Shown here: in pieces, positions 24,403 through 36,022 of the stretch
Layout: the number at the start of each line of letters is the position of its first letter
Position numbering within the stretch: the stretch's first letter is position 1
Source of the DNA: Valencia hispanica
Lineage: Eukaryota; Chordata; Actinopteri; Cyprinodontiformes; Valenciidae
DNA length: 64,000 nt
Assembly: GCA_963556495.2 (NCBI GenBank)
Contig: OY747713.1
Coordinates: forward strand, 52,641,828-52,705,827
Direction: 5' to 3'
Notes under the pieces: model-generated
What the model saw: only the letters and a program-made list of their open reading frames with translations
Databases searched by the model: none
Told to the model about the DNA's origin: nothing
Translations under genes and position numbers: made by a program

Positions 24403-24640
24403 CGATACCATTTTTCGTACCAGCTTCGCTGCGGTTCTATTAGGGCCAAGCATGGACTAAAAAAGCGACGTCAGATGGCTGTCAGTCACTGATTGGGTAG
24501 AGGGTGGAGTCACTTCCTGGGCAACATGACAGCCTCTTTTAACAACAATTGGACCGCCATTTTTAAAACTCACTACAGTGAGTGGATGTGTTTACTGACA
24601 AACAATGATAACACCAAAACCTGTGCCGTGGTTCAATCGA

Positions 24641-24800
24641 AGGTGCAGTGTTTCTGAGCTTGTTGGCTGAAGAGCAGCTTCAGTGGAACCTGGATAAAGC
24701 TACTCGCTGTGAGAGGGTTTTCAAGGAAGTGTTGGAGCTGATACCTTCTCAGGGCTACCATGTGTTTGTAACACACCGTGAACAAAGAAAGAATAGCTGA
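24641..24800 (+). pseudogene. SANT/Myb-like DNA-binding domain exon remnant
   Basis: In one frame from about 24,643 the sequence reads 'AVFLSLLAEEQLQ', then 'ATRCERVFKEVLELI' and a 'GYHVFVTHREQ' end. This resembles the first helices of the SANT/MADF-like domain found in many fish genes and in the accessory protein of PIF/Harbinger transposons. No start codon, splice sites or partner transposase were confirmed. Resemblance is from recall. Confidence 0.4.
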
Positions 24801-25539
24801 CGCCATGGTTCTCTCCTTAACAAAACTGCTTAACAACAGGATAGCTAATTAGCATCGATGCTAACGCTACGCTCTCTGTGTTTTTCACTGTTTGCTCTGC
24901 TACTACATTGTGTTTTTGTGGTTTGTATTTTATTCTAGAGTCTTTTCCAACATGTGAGGGACACTCTTTGCTTAATTTGGACCCTCCAAGCTGTCCAGCC
25001 TCTCCTTCCGTACCGTCTGTGGGTAAATACCGGACCAGGCCGTGATCTGAGCTGAGACCATGCAGGTTACGACATAGCTGTCTGCTTCCTTGGTGAGAAG
25101 CAAAGATTATGCTTCTTCCTAAATTAGCCTATTCAGTGTAATATCATCTTCATTATGACTGTGCTTTTTTGTTATCAGTTATCTAAAGCTGCTCTGATAC
25201 TACAGTCGTTTTTTTTGTAAATATACATGTCCCCACTTAAATTATCTGCTGTAGAGTAAGGCATATTTGTGTCTCTATTCTTTAATTTTAATTATTAAAG
25301 TGTATGTTTTTAAATGCACTGTAAGCATAGTACTTTGAGAGTCCAATCAGCACACAAGTTTGCTCAGAATAATAAAATTGCTCTTGCAAACTACCAAATA
25401 TTCATGTTACACATGCACATTCTAGAAATAATATTACATGATCCTGCTCAGTTGCACAATCTGTATGCAATTTTTATTTTTAATAATTGCACAGTACTTA
25501 TGTAATTTAATCCCTAATGTACTTATAGTATTCATAATT

Positions 25540-26416
25540 GTGGTAGAACCTCAGTGGTGGTTCTGTTGGACCTCAGTGCAGCATTTGACACAGTTGATCA
25601 TGAAGTACTATTAGAGCAACTGGAGAGCTGGGTTGGACTCTTTGGTACAGTACTTGGCTGGCTTGAGTCCAACCTAAAGAAAAGAGACTTCTTTGTTTCA
25701 ATAGGAAACTTTTCATCAGAACGAACAGAAATCACATGTGGGGTGCCCCAGGGCTCCATCTTAGGGCCTCTCCTATTTAATATCTACATACTCCCAATAG
25801 GCCAGCTTATAGCAACCCATAACATTAGTTACCATAACTACGCAGATAATACTCAGCTTTACATTACAATGTCTTCAGGTGACTTTGAACCTATTCAAAC
25901 CCTAAATCAATGCATCGGCCAAATAAATGGATGGATGTGCCATAACTTTCTCCACCTGAACAGAAACAAAACTGAAGTGATTATTTTTGGATCTAAAGAG
26001 GAACGATCAAGAGTCAGCTCACAGTTTCGGTTAATACAGCCAGAAACTACTGATCAGGCCAGGTGTAGCAATGGACTCATACCTAAACCTCCAAGGTCAG
26101 CATTCTATCACCTGAAGAACATATCTAGAATTAAAGGACTAATGTCGCAACAGCACCTAGAAAATCCATGCATTTATCTTTTGTCAAATTCATAACTGCC
26201 GTCCTCAAAGGTCTGCCTAAAAAGTCAGTCAGACAGCTGCAGCCGAACCAGAATCCTGCTGCTCGCATACTCACTAGGATCAGGAAAGTAGAGCACATCA
26301 CCCCAGTTCTAAAGTCCTTACACTGGCTCCCTGTAGCTCAGAGAATAGATTTCAAAATACTCCTACAGGTTATTAAATCATTAAATGGCTTAGCACCAAA
26401 ATATGTTGAAGACCTG
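25540..26416 (+). pseudogene. LINE 'L2-B' copy 1, reverse transcriptase fragment
   Basis: Open for 213 codons from 25,554: '[17 protein letters not shown]', '[10 protein letters not shown]', and Y-A-D-N near 25,840 where Y-A-D-D is expected, so one catalytic Asp is lost. A frame change near 26,170 is followed by 'KKSVRQLQ', 'HWLPVAQRIDFKIL' and 'LAPKYVEDL', then the copy ends abruptly at 26,416. It is the same family as the copy at 28.1-33.7 kb and distinct from L2-A. Confidence 0.85.
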
Positions 26417-27960
26417 TGAAAAAAACAAGAGGGAAGAAAAAAAGTAGATGAAGAAGAGAGGCATGAGAGGTAGGAGGGGATCAAAAAGAACACAAGAAAA
26501 ACAACCCAGTCCTCCAAATCCGCAAGATGGCAGAGATCAACATCGACAAAACCAACCAAATAATAGGAACTAAGAATGACACATCCACAACACACAAAAA
26601 TTGGTATATAAATACAACAACAATTTTCATGAAAAGCTCTTGACACCAATTATTCAACATCTATTGATGATAACCTCAGCCCAATAATATTTCTGTAGAC
26701 ACCGATGTCCCCACAATGTGTGTGTGTGAGCATGCTGGTGCATATAAGGTTTCTCCATACGAGTGTTTGATAGCTGGTGTGAGGAGCTGTCAATCTGCCC
26801 TACAGAAATCGACGCAGACATGAAGGAGATCGGGGACACAGACGTCCAAGGGGCCCCAGACCCTAGGAGCGCTAGGTGGAACAGCGCAGGGCCGACCACA
26901 CCCACCAAGAGAGGAACAGAGGGAAGCCCCAGGGGAACATCTAGCAACTACAATGCAGGTGCCCGGGAAGCCGCAGGGACAAGCTCATGGGCTCCGCCGG
27001 TAACCGGCTACGCCAGGGTGGGCCTGGTCCAGGACCCTTGGCCCCCCACCGCCCAGCAGTGCCATGACCAGGGACCGGCCAACAGGGGTGCCCGGCCGCC
27101 GCCACAACGCCCGAGGGGGCCACAGCCGGCTGATGGACGACACACGCCGCCGCCAGCCCAGGACAGCCCCCACCGCAGAGACCCCCCCACGCCGGGGCGC
27201 CACAGCGGATGGGGTGCTACCCCAGGCCACGCCCAGCCAGCACCCAGACACCAAGACCTACCAGCTCCCGGGCATAGATCCCGCCCCACGCAGAGCGCCG
27301 AGACCAGGCACCCAACCAAGGCCAGAAAAACCCACGAATGAACTGACCAGGCACCCCACAGAACAGGCAGTGGAAAGTGCCAGGTCCGTCCCCCGCCGAG
27401 CCACCGAACGGTACCACCCAACAATCCAAAACTGGCACCCCCAAAAGAGGTGCCCCAACCAACACGAGGAAGACATTGGCCTGAAACATCGGCTGCCCAA
27501 CACACAGGCCCACCCAGGCCCGGCCAGGCATGCACCAGGGCCGAACCGGACTGCACCCACTACCCTCTAGGATGGTTACAAGCACACCGCCTAAGTCCCC
27601 ACAGTGGAAAGAACAGCCCACCAGGCCGGGACCCCGACCAGACAGCTTTAACCACCTCCCGGACCCCCAACCTCTGATGGTCGGTAGCGAACAGGGCCGT
27701 GGAAAGGCTCCTAGCCTCTCTCCTCCTGCTCGAATGTGGTGTTGATGCATGTTGTTATAATGTGCACTTAAAACAGAGGGGTGGAACATGGGAAAGCCGT
27801 CAGACACCCCCATCCCCAACCCCGAGCCCTCAGTGTCTAAAGGCAGTTAAGCAGTGGGCACCAGCACCAGAGCTAAGGCTCATTGAAGGGCTCCTCCCCT
27901 GGAGCCGGAAAATGTGTCCACCCCAAGGTTCCTACATGTGTGTGTCTCATGAAAATGTTA
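26417..27960. other. GC-rich block, probably a dispersed repeat, unclassified
   Basis: An A-rich start (26,420-26,640) leads into about 1.1 kb of C-rich (on +) sequence at 26,820-27,930 that is far more GC-rich than its surroundings. Both strands carry overlapping open frames of 168-200 codons (for example 26763-27341 and 27064-27570 on +, 27217-27819 and 27008-27556 on -), rich in Pro, Arg, Gly and Thr on one strand and Gly, Trp, Val on the other. That is what low stop-codon density in C-rich DNA gives, so I do not call a gene. It separates two L2-B fragments. Confidence 0.5.
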
Positions 27961-28084
27961 TAAGTGAGTAATGACACCAAAATGGTGTCATTGTAAAGGT
28001 TGCTGAAATATACAAATTTTTCATGGGTAAGCATTTTTCGAGAAACAGGCTTCAAAATAGGCCTAGGTTATAAGGGGGACAAAA

Positions 28085-28928
28085 AACCTACAAGAAATCA
28101 TTAACCTATTAAGCTCCTCCTCTTGCTGTCTTGATATCCTACCCACAGCTTTCCTTAAGAAAGGTTTCCCTGTCATTGTGTCTGATCTGATTCAAATAGT
28201 GAACTCATCCCTCCTGTCAGGTGTCTTCCCCCAGGGTTTAAAAACAGCAGTTATTAAACCACTGCTAAAAAAGAATAATCTGGACAACATGTTAATGCAG
28301 AACTACAGGCCAATTTCTAATCTTCCATTCATCAGTAAAATTATTGAAAAAGCTGTTTCAGCTGTTATATAGCTTCATAACAATGACCAACTGCTTTGAC
28401 GTTTTTCAGTCTGGTTGCCCTCATCAAAGTTTTCAATAACATCCGCATAAATACAGACTGTGGTGAAACCACAGTGCGTTCTGTTGGACCTCAGTGCAGC
28501 ATTTGACACTGTTGATTATGATGTATTATTGGAACGACTGGAGAGCTGGGTGGGACTCTCTGGTACAGTACTTGGCTGGTTTGAGTTTTACCTAAAGAAC
28601 AGAGACTTCTTTGTTTCAATAAGAAACTTTTCATCAGAACAAAGAGAAATCACATGTGGGGTGCCCCAGGGCTCCATCCTGGGGACCCTGTTATTTAATA
28701 TCAACATGCTTCTACTAGCCCAGATTATAACAACCAATAAGATTAGCTACCATAACTATATAGATGATACTCAGCTTTACATCACGATGTCACCAGGTGA
28801 CTTTGAACTCATCCAAACGCTAAGTACATGCACCTAGAAAATCAATGGATGGATGTGTCATAACTTCTTCCAACTTAACAGAAACAAAACAGAAGTAATT
28901 ACTTTTGGACATAAAGAAGAAAGATCAA
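28085..28928 (+). pseudogene. L2-B copy 2 reverse transcriptase, first part
   Basis: 28178-28372 encodes 'LKTAVIKPLLKK' and 'NYRPISNLPFISK', the segment before the RT palm. After frame breaks near 28,375-28,460, the stretch 28460-28837 has '[17 protein letters not shown]', 'GVPQGSILG' and Y-I-D-D near 28,758 with both catalytic Asp kept. A stop at 28,835 and the L2-A insertion at 28,929 end it. Confidence 0.85.
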
Positions 28929-30283
28929 TTCAAGTCAATTCAGTTTATTTATATAGCGCCAATTCACAACAGATGTCATCTCAAGGCACTTAACAAGAAG
29001 TCATTTCAATACATTTATACAAACATTCCAATCAGTTAAAAAGTTTCCTATTTAAGGAATCCCAGCAGATTGCGTCAGTCATTGGCGTGAGGTTGGGCCC
29101 CGTTGATGCAGAATTTCCAACCACAGCAATCCTTCAGCAATCCCTCATACTGAGCAAGCATGTAGCGACGGTGGAGAGGAAAAACTCCCCTTTAACAGGA
29201 AGAAACCTCCAACAGAACCAGGCTCAGTAGGAGCGGCCATCTGCCACGACCGTCTGGGGGTTTGAGAAGACAGAGCAGAGACACAGAAGGAACAGAAGAT
29301 CTGATATAAGAGAACTTTCTATGTTACAGAAAGTAAAAAGTTGGACACGGTGGATGTTCATTTACTGGGAGCATCATCCCAGTCGATGCCCCCCATCCAA
29401 CAGGGCATTGCAGCCAAGTAGGATACCAGACCAGGTATATCTTCTATGGAGTGAAAAACCCTGAGAGAACACAAAGTTAACAGACGAAATAACAGAATGT
29501 ACTGTAATACAACTGGAGAGTAGCAGGAGAAAAGGAAGTAGCAGAGTGAAGAAAATTGGTAAGTCTGTCCTCCAGCAGTCTAAGCCTATAGCAGCATAAC
29601 TACAGAGATAGCTCAGGATGACCTTAGCCACTCTAACTATAAGCTTTATCAAAAAGGAAAGTTTTAAGCCTGGCCTTAAAAGTAAACAGTGTCTGCCTCA
29701 CGGACTAAAGCTGGGAGCTGGTTCCACAGGAGAGGAGCCTGATAACTAAAAGATCTGCCTCCCATTCTACTTTTAGAAATCCTAGGAACTACAAGTAAAC
29801 CTGCAGTCTGAGAGCGAAGGGCTCTGTTGGGAACAGATGGAACAATTAGATCTCTGATGTATGATGGAGCTTGATTATTAAGGGCTTTGTATGTAAGAAG
29901 AAGGATCTTAAATTCTATTCTGGATTTAACAGGGAGCCAATGAAGGGAAGCTAAAACAGGAGAAATGTGATCTCTCTTTTTAATATTCATCAGAACTCTT
30001 GCTGCCGCATTTTGGATCAACTGAAGGCTTTTAATGGCATTTTGCGGACTACCTGATAGTAAAGAATTACAGTAGTCCAGCCTTGAGGTAACAAATGCAT
30101 GGACTAGTTTCTCAGGGATTTAAATGTCAAGTCTCGGTCAAAAATAACGCCGAGGTTCTTTACGTTATTACTGGGGGCCAATTTAATGCCATCCAGATGA
30201 AGTGATTGACTAATCAGTTTCTGTTTAAGAGCTTCTGGTCCAAAGACAGCAACTTCTGTTTTGCCAGAATTTAAAAGCCTGTA
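28929..30283 (-). mobile_element. L2-A copy 3, 5'-truncated, inserted in L2-B
   Basis: Antisense L2-A 3' part: the tail starts at 28,929, the 3' UTR runs to about 29,640, and an open 114-codon ORF2 C-terminus lies at 29676-30020. Flanked by ATCAA at 28924-28928 and 30284-30288, a plausible target duplication. The interrupted L2-B frame picks up again right after it. About 110 bp is missing near 30,118 relative to copy 1. Confidence 0.9.
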
Positions 30284-30288
30284 ATCAA

Positions 30289-30757
30289 GAGTCCGTTAAT
30301 ACAGCTAGGAACTACTGATCAGGCACGAAACCTAGGTGTAGTTATGGACTCAGACCTGAACCTCCAGGGTCACATAAAGGCAATAACAAGGTCAGCCTTC
30401 TATCACCTGAAGAACATTTCTAGGATTAAAGGACTGATGTCGCAACAGGACCTGGAAAAACTCATCCATGCGATTATATTTAGTCGGATTGATTACTTCA
30501 ACAGCGTCTTCACAGGTCTGCCTAAAAAGTCAATCAGACAGCTGCAGCTGATCCAGAACGCTGCTGCTCGTGTTCCTCACTAGAACCAGGAAAGTAGAGC
30601 ACATCATCCCAGTTCTAAAATCCTTACACTGGCTCCCTGTAGCTCAGAGAATAGACTTCTAAATACTTTTACTAGTTTATACATCATTGAATGGCTTAGC
30701 ACCAAAGCATATTGAAGAGCTGCTGTTACTATATCAACCCAACAGAACACTCAGGTA
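30289..30757 (+). pseudogene. L2-B copy 2 ORF2 C-terminal part
   Basis: Resumes exactly where the sequence broke off at 28,928. It encodes 'LGVVMDSDLNLQGHIKAI', '[19 protein letters not shown]', then '[17 protein letters not shown]'. The frame shifts near 30,572, then 'LHWLPVAQR' is legible with a stop near 30,660. The sequence leaves L2-B again at about 30,757. Confidence 0.8.
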
Positions 30758-30830
30758 AGGCTGGGCCAGTTTGGATTTTTTCTTACCACTGTCGGTAATC
30801 ATTAAATTCCCGCGGTTTTGTGATATACCC

Positions 30831-30833
<3 letters not shown>

Positions 30834-30905
<72 letters not shown>
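30834..30905. repeat. (TA)n microsatellite
   Basis: About 70 bp of uninterrupted alternating T and A inside the compound insert in L2-B. Confidence 0.95.
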
Positions 30906-30910
<5 letters not shown>

Positions 30911-31259
30911 CCCGCCGCTGCGCCATGGCTGTACCCTGCTCGTGTGCATAACTGGAGGCCAAACTTAGGCCACCGTCGCAACAACTTATCCAGGAGAGGA
31001 GCGCACCGTAGCTCCTGCTTCAGCACTTTTACGCACAGAGAAGGCTTCGGCCCCCAGTGTTTCCCACACATAGACGAATCTGTGGTGGTGCGCCACAGAC
31101 CAAACTCTGACTCAAAAAAAAATCAACACCCACCGTCACATATTGTGTTTGGTTTTTCTTGTGTATGCTATTTAAAAGACATGCTCTTTCTTTGTCTCTC
31201 TGTCATTCACGCGTCTCTCTCGCTTTCTCTCTCACCTCTCACACACATACACACACAGC

Positions 31260-33267
31260 CAGGGCCGGATTATGTTAGCAGAGGCCCCTGGGCACAAAAT
31301 GTTCAAAGGGCCCCCTCGCCGCCAAAAAAAAAGATATTTAAATAGGATTATCACCACATTCCTGTAAAACTACATTGCTCATCTGAGGGCAACAATATCA
31401 AGACACAACACAGCGGTGTAACTCCCTTGCCTTTGTTAACGCATCCTGCTTGATCTCACCTCCACCAGGCCAGGACTACAATTCAGATTGTTCCATAACT
31501 TAATCACAAAAACTCACTCATACTCATTAATTTTTCTTTCCTATCTCTCCTCTCCTTTCTCAAAGCGCTCCTTCAGTTATTTTGCTTCTCCAATGCTGCC
31601 CTTCTGTGTCTCTGTCTGTCTTCCCCCTATTTTTCTTTATCTTTTATTGATAAAAAAATAGTGCAATCAGTTTAAGTAAACTTGACTCATACTTTAAAGC
31701 ATTTGATCATAAATGGTAAACGAATGCAAAGTAAAAACAAATGATTTTCCTTTTACATAATAATCCGTTTAATAAACCTGTATCTATAGCTCTAAACTCC
31801 TGTTTCTCCATCCTCCTCATGTCTCTTTCCTCCTCCTCTCCTGTTTTTCATAACTAAAACCATGAGAACGTGGCTCTTGTCTAGGAATGCACAATGTATT
31901 GACGCCAACATCGGTATCTGCCGATGTAAGTCATTTTTTAACACATTGTATTGGTCCAATAAGTAAAACTGAGCCAATATTAAAAATCACTATTTATTTC
32001 CATCTTTGTAAGAGATTAATGTAATATTTATAACATTGTAAATAATAGTTATTGGCCATAAGAGTGATAATATCAAATATCTGTATTATCGCAAATGTTT
32101 TGATCGGTGCATCCCTACTTTTGACTCTGTCCTCCATGATGTGCTGCTCCAGCCTTTCTGTCCATCTCTTTATGAGTTCACTAAGAAAATGACCAAACTG
32201 ACAGATAAATGCCAACAAAGTGAACACCATGTGCTGATCCAAGTAATTCATCATCACCACAGAAACCTCTTTCACCTAAAAACTGACTGACAGCAACGAC
32301 CCGCCTGAGCAGAACCTCCCACCAGTACCGCGTCTCTCCCTCCAACTGGTCCAGTTTCGCTTTCTGTCCTGCTACCAGTGGCTGATCCTAGCAGCAGACT
32401 GATGCAATGATCAGAACTTTCCTCATGGTCACACACGCATTCAGAGTGTTTCCAGTCAGAGAAACCACTATTGTACTGGATTTATTTGCTCCAAATCAGA
32501 TGCAGGGGAAACAAAAGATACAAGCCTACCTGTGGTCGGTGAACATTGATCCAGTCTGAAGAAACTTTTTCTCCACTTGGGAAGTGACAGCAGATCATTA
32601 GGTTTGGGTCACTTTACCGCCCAAACCTCGATCACGGGTTGAAGCTGGATATTTGGCCGCCCGATTATTAAAAGCAGCAGCTCCACCATCGATAACAACA
32701 GTGTAAGCTTTTACGTTAACTGTCCCCCACAGTGCTGCATCCCACAGCGGATAAACCCAGTCTGAGCTGCTGCTACAGCTAGCCTCAGGTTGTGTAGCTA
32801 ACGCAGTCCCCTCCGAACAGGTTCATTGGCTCACCATCATCCACGATGTCTTCTTTTTCCTGATTTTACTCCTTAGGTTTTACACAGAACGTGTCGGTAG
32901 ATGACATACTTCCTAATAAACATGTCTTCTTCTCATCTTTCTTTCAGTTATAGAAACCCCCTTTTTTCGCTCATTTTCGATTCTCTTACAACTACTCTAA
33001 CAGTCTGGTGACGGTCAGCGGAGCGCTACTTGCTGGGGCAGGGGCGGGGCATGTTACCATGGTTTCCACAACTGCGGCTTAGGGACTATGTAACTTTGTT
33101 AGGGTAAAATAAATGGTGTGGCTCTTATTGGTTATCTCCGCCAGCACCGATCTCTAACATGTTTGAAATATGAAGACTATTCTTTTACTTCCTTAAACTG
33201 TGGGCCCCCCAGTGGGCGTGGGCCCCTGGGCCTGTGCCCATAATGCCCATTGGATAATCCGGCCTTG
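31260..33267. mobile_element. hAT element, about 2.0 kb, non-autonomous
   Basis: Ends CAGGGCCGGATTATG on the left and, read inward from the right, CAAGGCCGGATTATC (13 of 15 match), followed on both sides by GGCCC/CTGGGC-rich subterminal sequence. Flanking 8-mers CACACAGC (31252-31259) and CCCACAGC (33268-33275) form a 7-of-8 target duplication. No transposase frame is recognisable inside, and a smaller hAT MITE is nested at 31882-32117. Confidence 0.8.
31882..32117. mobile_element. hAT MITE nested in larger hAT, 236 bp
   Basis: Begins TAGGAATGCACAATGTAT and ends ATCGGTGCATCCCTA, the inverted-repeat pair of a common fish hAT MITE. Flanks CTCTTGTC and CTTTTGAC (6 of 8 match) fit a decayed 8-bp duplication. 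It also has inner ATCGGTATCTGCCGAT symmetry. Confidence 0.75.
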
Positions 33268-33291
33268 CCCACAGCCCCTCCCCTCCATGTC

Positions 33292-33667
33292 TGTCAGGAT
33301 AACCTGTGGAAGACGTCCTCTACTCTAATTAGAACCAAACATGGAGAAGCATCTATCAGTTTCTATGCTCCTCTAATTTGGAATAAACTTCCAGAAAACT
33401 GCAAAGCTGCTGAAACACTGAGTTCTTTTAAATCACTACTAAAAGCGTATATGTTTAGAGCTGCCTTTGAGTGATGCTTTGATGCATCGTGTTTTGCGTA
33501 TTCTTCTTGTTTTACTGCTGTTTTTACATTATATGCTTTGTAATGCTTTGATGTATCTGTGTATCTGTGTTTTACTGCTATTTTTATTTTACCACTTAAT
33601 CATTTAAAGCTCCTTGAATTACCTTGTTGTTGAAAGAGTGCTATACTAATAAAATTGCCTTGCCTCG
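33292..33667 (+). pseudogene. L2-B copy 2 last codons and 3' UTR
   Basis: 33,298-33,471 encodes 'RTKHGEASISFYAPLIWNKLP' style C-terminus and a stop, then a short AT-rich 3' UTR ending in a TTGCC-type tail. It completes the L2-B copy whose earlier parts lie at 28.1 and 30.3 kb. Confidence 0.75.
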
Positions 33668-33671
33668 CCTT

Positions 33672-33925
33672 ACTGATGAATGGAAAATTAGAGATTGGCC
33701 TGTAGTTCTGCATTAACGTGTGGCCCAGGTTATTCTTCTTAAGCAGTGGTTTAATGACTGCTGTTTTTAATGTCTGGGGGAAGACACCTGACAGGAGGGA
33801 TGAGTTCACTATTTGAATCAGATCAAATCCAATGACAGGGAAACATTCTTAAGTAAAACTGTGGGTAGGATATCAAGACAGCAAGAGGAGTACAGTACCT
33901 TTCATCATTTCCTTCAGGGACTGGT
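33672..33925 (-). pseudogene. L2-B fragment, antisense, pre-RT region
   Basis: The minus strand encodes 'LKTAVIKPLLKKNNLG' and 'NYRPISNFPFISK', the same segment seen at 28.2 kb on +. It joins the L2-B 3' tail at 33,667 head-on, so it comes from a separate insertion or a local inversion. The right edge near 33,925 is approximate. Confidence 0.75.
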
Positions 33926-35021
33926 CCATTATGTTAAGTCTCTGTAGCAGATCAGATCAGTTTCTTTTCAGAATCTCTGACCGTTTCTGCCTGGATCTGC
34001 CTGTATCATAGACAGACGATTGGATCATCTGTCTCAGTGTGGGGGAAATGTTGCTTGGTTCAACCACTTAACATTTTGGGATCTTTGAAGAAACTGAAAA
34101 TGACTGTCTTACTGCATCCAGCCTTAAATGGATGGAGGATTATATAATGGGTTTTTGCTTTTTATTTCTATATAAGTTTCTGTAAATGCCTCTTCCTCTT
34201 GTTGGGCTACAGCAGAGAAACTTGAGCTCTCTTTCGAAATGACATGTGACATGTAAAAAAATACCCTGTTAAAAGATACTGATTGAACTTATTTACTCAA
34301 ATACATTTTAGAGCCTTAACTGTTTTACTTTTACTTAAGTACAAAAGTAAAAAGTAAATTTGACCTTCAATGACACCAGATAACTCTGTTTATAAAAGTC
34401 ATAGGCATAAAAAATAGAATATTTTTCCTTTTTTGCACACATCCTGTTTTTTGGGTCTTTAGCACATTGGCTATGAATTGTTTTTGGAACCGACAACATC
34501 GAAGACCCCCTTAAATAAGGGCATGAATGGGGATGTGATTGCTTTTTTGAATCTTTTACATCATTTGCAATGTTCCTAGTTCACTGTCTTCATCTATGTC
34601 ACTGGTAATTGTTTTCTCCTCATGACAAACGGGGGTCCCACTGTTTGTTCCACCTTCTCTTCATGCAATTGACTCTCTCTCGTACTTTATGTGTGATGCA
34701 TAAAAGAAACTAGAGGGTTTTGAGGATGTAAGGAGTACAAAGCATAGATATTTGTGTTCAAATGTTTGGAGTAAAAATACAAAGTTGTTAGAAAAAGTAA
34801 ATAATTAAATACAGATACCTGAAAAGCTAAATAAATACACTGAAAGTATTTGTACTTCATTACTTTCTACCTCTGCCGATGTCATGCTGTGTCCAAGAAA
34901 TCAATGAATAACTATACAAAGTCCTTCATTCCCTGAGCAACTTGGCTGCTGAACATGGGGAGCTCACATCCTTAGCAGTTGTTTATTTTTAAGGATAATT
35001 TTTCTAGCATTGTTCAGTGTT
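33926..35021. other. No gene; includes a fragment of an ACTTTTACTT-type dispersed repeat
   Basis: Around 34,265-34,370 there is a CTTTTACTTAAGTACAAAAG segment also represented near 52,930-53,110, a style common in fish MITE ends. The rest is plain AT-rich sequence with short open frames. Confidence 0.4.
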
Positions 35022-35029
35022 GGTTAGAC

Positions 35030-35191
35030 CAGTGGTTCCCAGTCTGGGGTCAGAATTGGAGCCAATGGAGTCCCTGGAGGTTGCAGGGGGTCTGCATGTG
35101 TGTATGCGGGAAGGAGTTGGGGTTGAGGGATACAGGCTTCTCTCGGACACAGGCAAGCGTGTCCTCAAGGAAAAAAGGTTGGGAACCACTG
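35030..35191. mobile_element. hAT MITE, 162 bp
   Basis: Terminal inverted repeats CAGTGGTTCCCA at the left and TGGGAACCACTG at the right are exact over 12 bp. The 8-bp target duplication GGTTAGAC (35022-35029) and GGTTAGCC (35192-35199) matches at 7 of 8. No coding capacity. Confidence 0.9.
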
Positions 35192-35481
35192 GGTTAGCCA
35201 ATGGGTTAGATAATGCATGTTCCAGGTGAGTGAGCTGTAAGGCTATTAACAAGATGATCACTAAAAAAGTTGTCTCAATATGGATTTGGATGTCTCACTT
35301 GATGTCATTGTTGTTGCAGGAAACATAAACTGAGTTCTAATAGTCTCATTAAGTTCCAGGGGAAAACTGAAACAGATTACACACTTAGATCAACTGGAAA
35401 TTCTGTCCTCTAAATGCGGCTTCAAAGAATAGGTGCACTAAAGGAAATCGGATCTATTTTGTAAAGGATCTGGGGTCTCAT

Positions 35482-35620
35482 TTATAAATATTGCGTACGC
35501 AGAAAACGGGGCCTGAAACTGGCGTACGCCACTTTCAAAGCAAAAGTTGTGATTTATAAAAAACAGACTTTAAGGGAAAATATGCGCACCTGTACACCAA
35601 CTCTGACCCGTGCGTACGGA
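35482..35620. promoter_or_regulatory. Left subterminal GCGTACGC repeats of Harbinger element
   Basis: TTGCGTACGCAG, GGCGTACGCCAC and GTGCGTACGGAC lie within 140 bp of the left end. They mirror GGCGTACGCAAA, GTCGTACGTACA and GTGCGTAGGCAT near the right end (37,890-37,975). Such repeats are candidate binding sites for the Myb-like protein or transposase. The role is an inference. Confidence 0.55.
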
Positions 35621-36022
35621 CATTTTGGAGACGGGGGGAATCGACGACGCAGTTGGTGAGGTGGTGAACTGCAGCCAGACTGCGTATTACTCCTCTCATA
35701 CATATCATTTCACCTCACACCAAACATTAATTATGGATTCATGTTATTTTAAACATCCAAACCAGCAATGATATCTATATTGTAGCTTTGCAGTGAGCTA
35801 TAGCTCTTCTAAAAACATTTTTCAATATTAAAATAAATACATAAAATGTATCTCAAAACCCTAAACTCAGATAAAAGGGCCGGGACTGTATGCCAATTAA
35901 TAAATTTAATCATCTGTACCATATATCATTGATTGGCACGTTCATTGTGCCAAGGAAGGAAGCAATCAGTCTTATTGGTCCCAATAGAAATACCCCGACT
36001 ACTTTCAAGCGTAATATTTGAG

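Larger units (their letters stand above)
28085..33667 (+). mobile_element. L2-B LINE copy 2, split by later insertions
   Basis: Three L2-B parts in the right order and strand: 28,085-28,928 (pre-RT and RT), 30,289-30,757 (C-terminal domain) and about 33,292-33,667 (last codons and 3' UTR, ending AATAAAATTGCCTTGCC). The first gap is an antisense L2-A insertion. The second is a 2.5-kb compound insert containing a (TA)n array and a hAT. Candidate TCAGG at both edges of the second gap (about 30,752 and 33,295) may be a target duplication. The 5' part is truncated. Confidence 0.8.

Noticed and set aside
27008..27819. Long Gly/Trp/Val-rich frames on the minus strand of the GC-rich block
   Set aside because: Equally long frames exist in several other registers on both strands, as expected from C-rich DNA with few A/T stops. 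No start context, domain or splice pattern supports a gene.
30734..31071. Open frames through the (TA)n array encoding Ile-Tyr repeats
   Set aside because: Direct product of translating a dinucleotide microsatellite; not genes.
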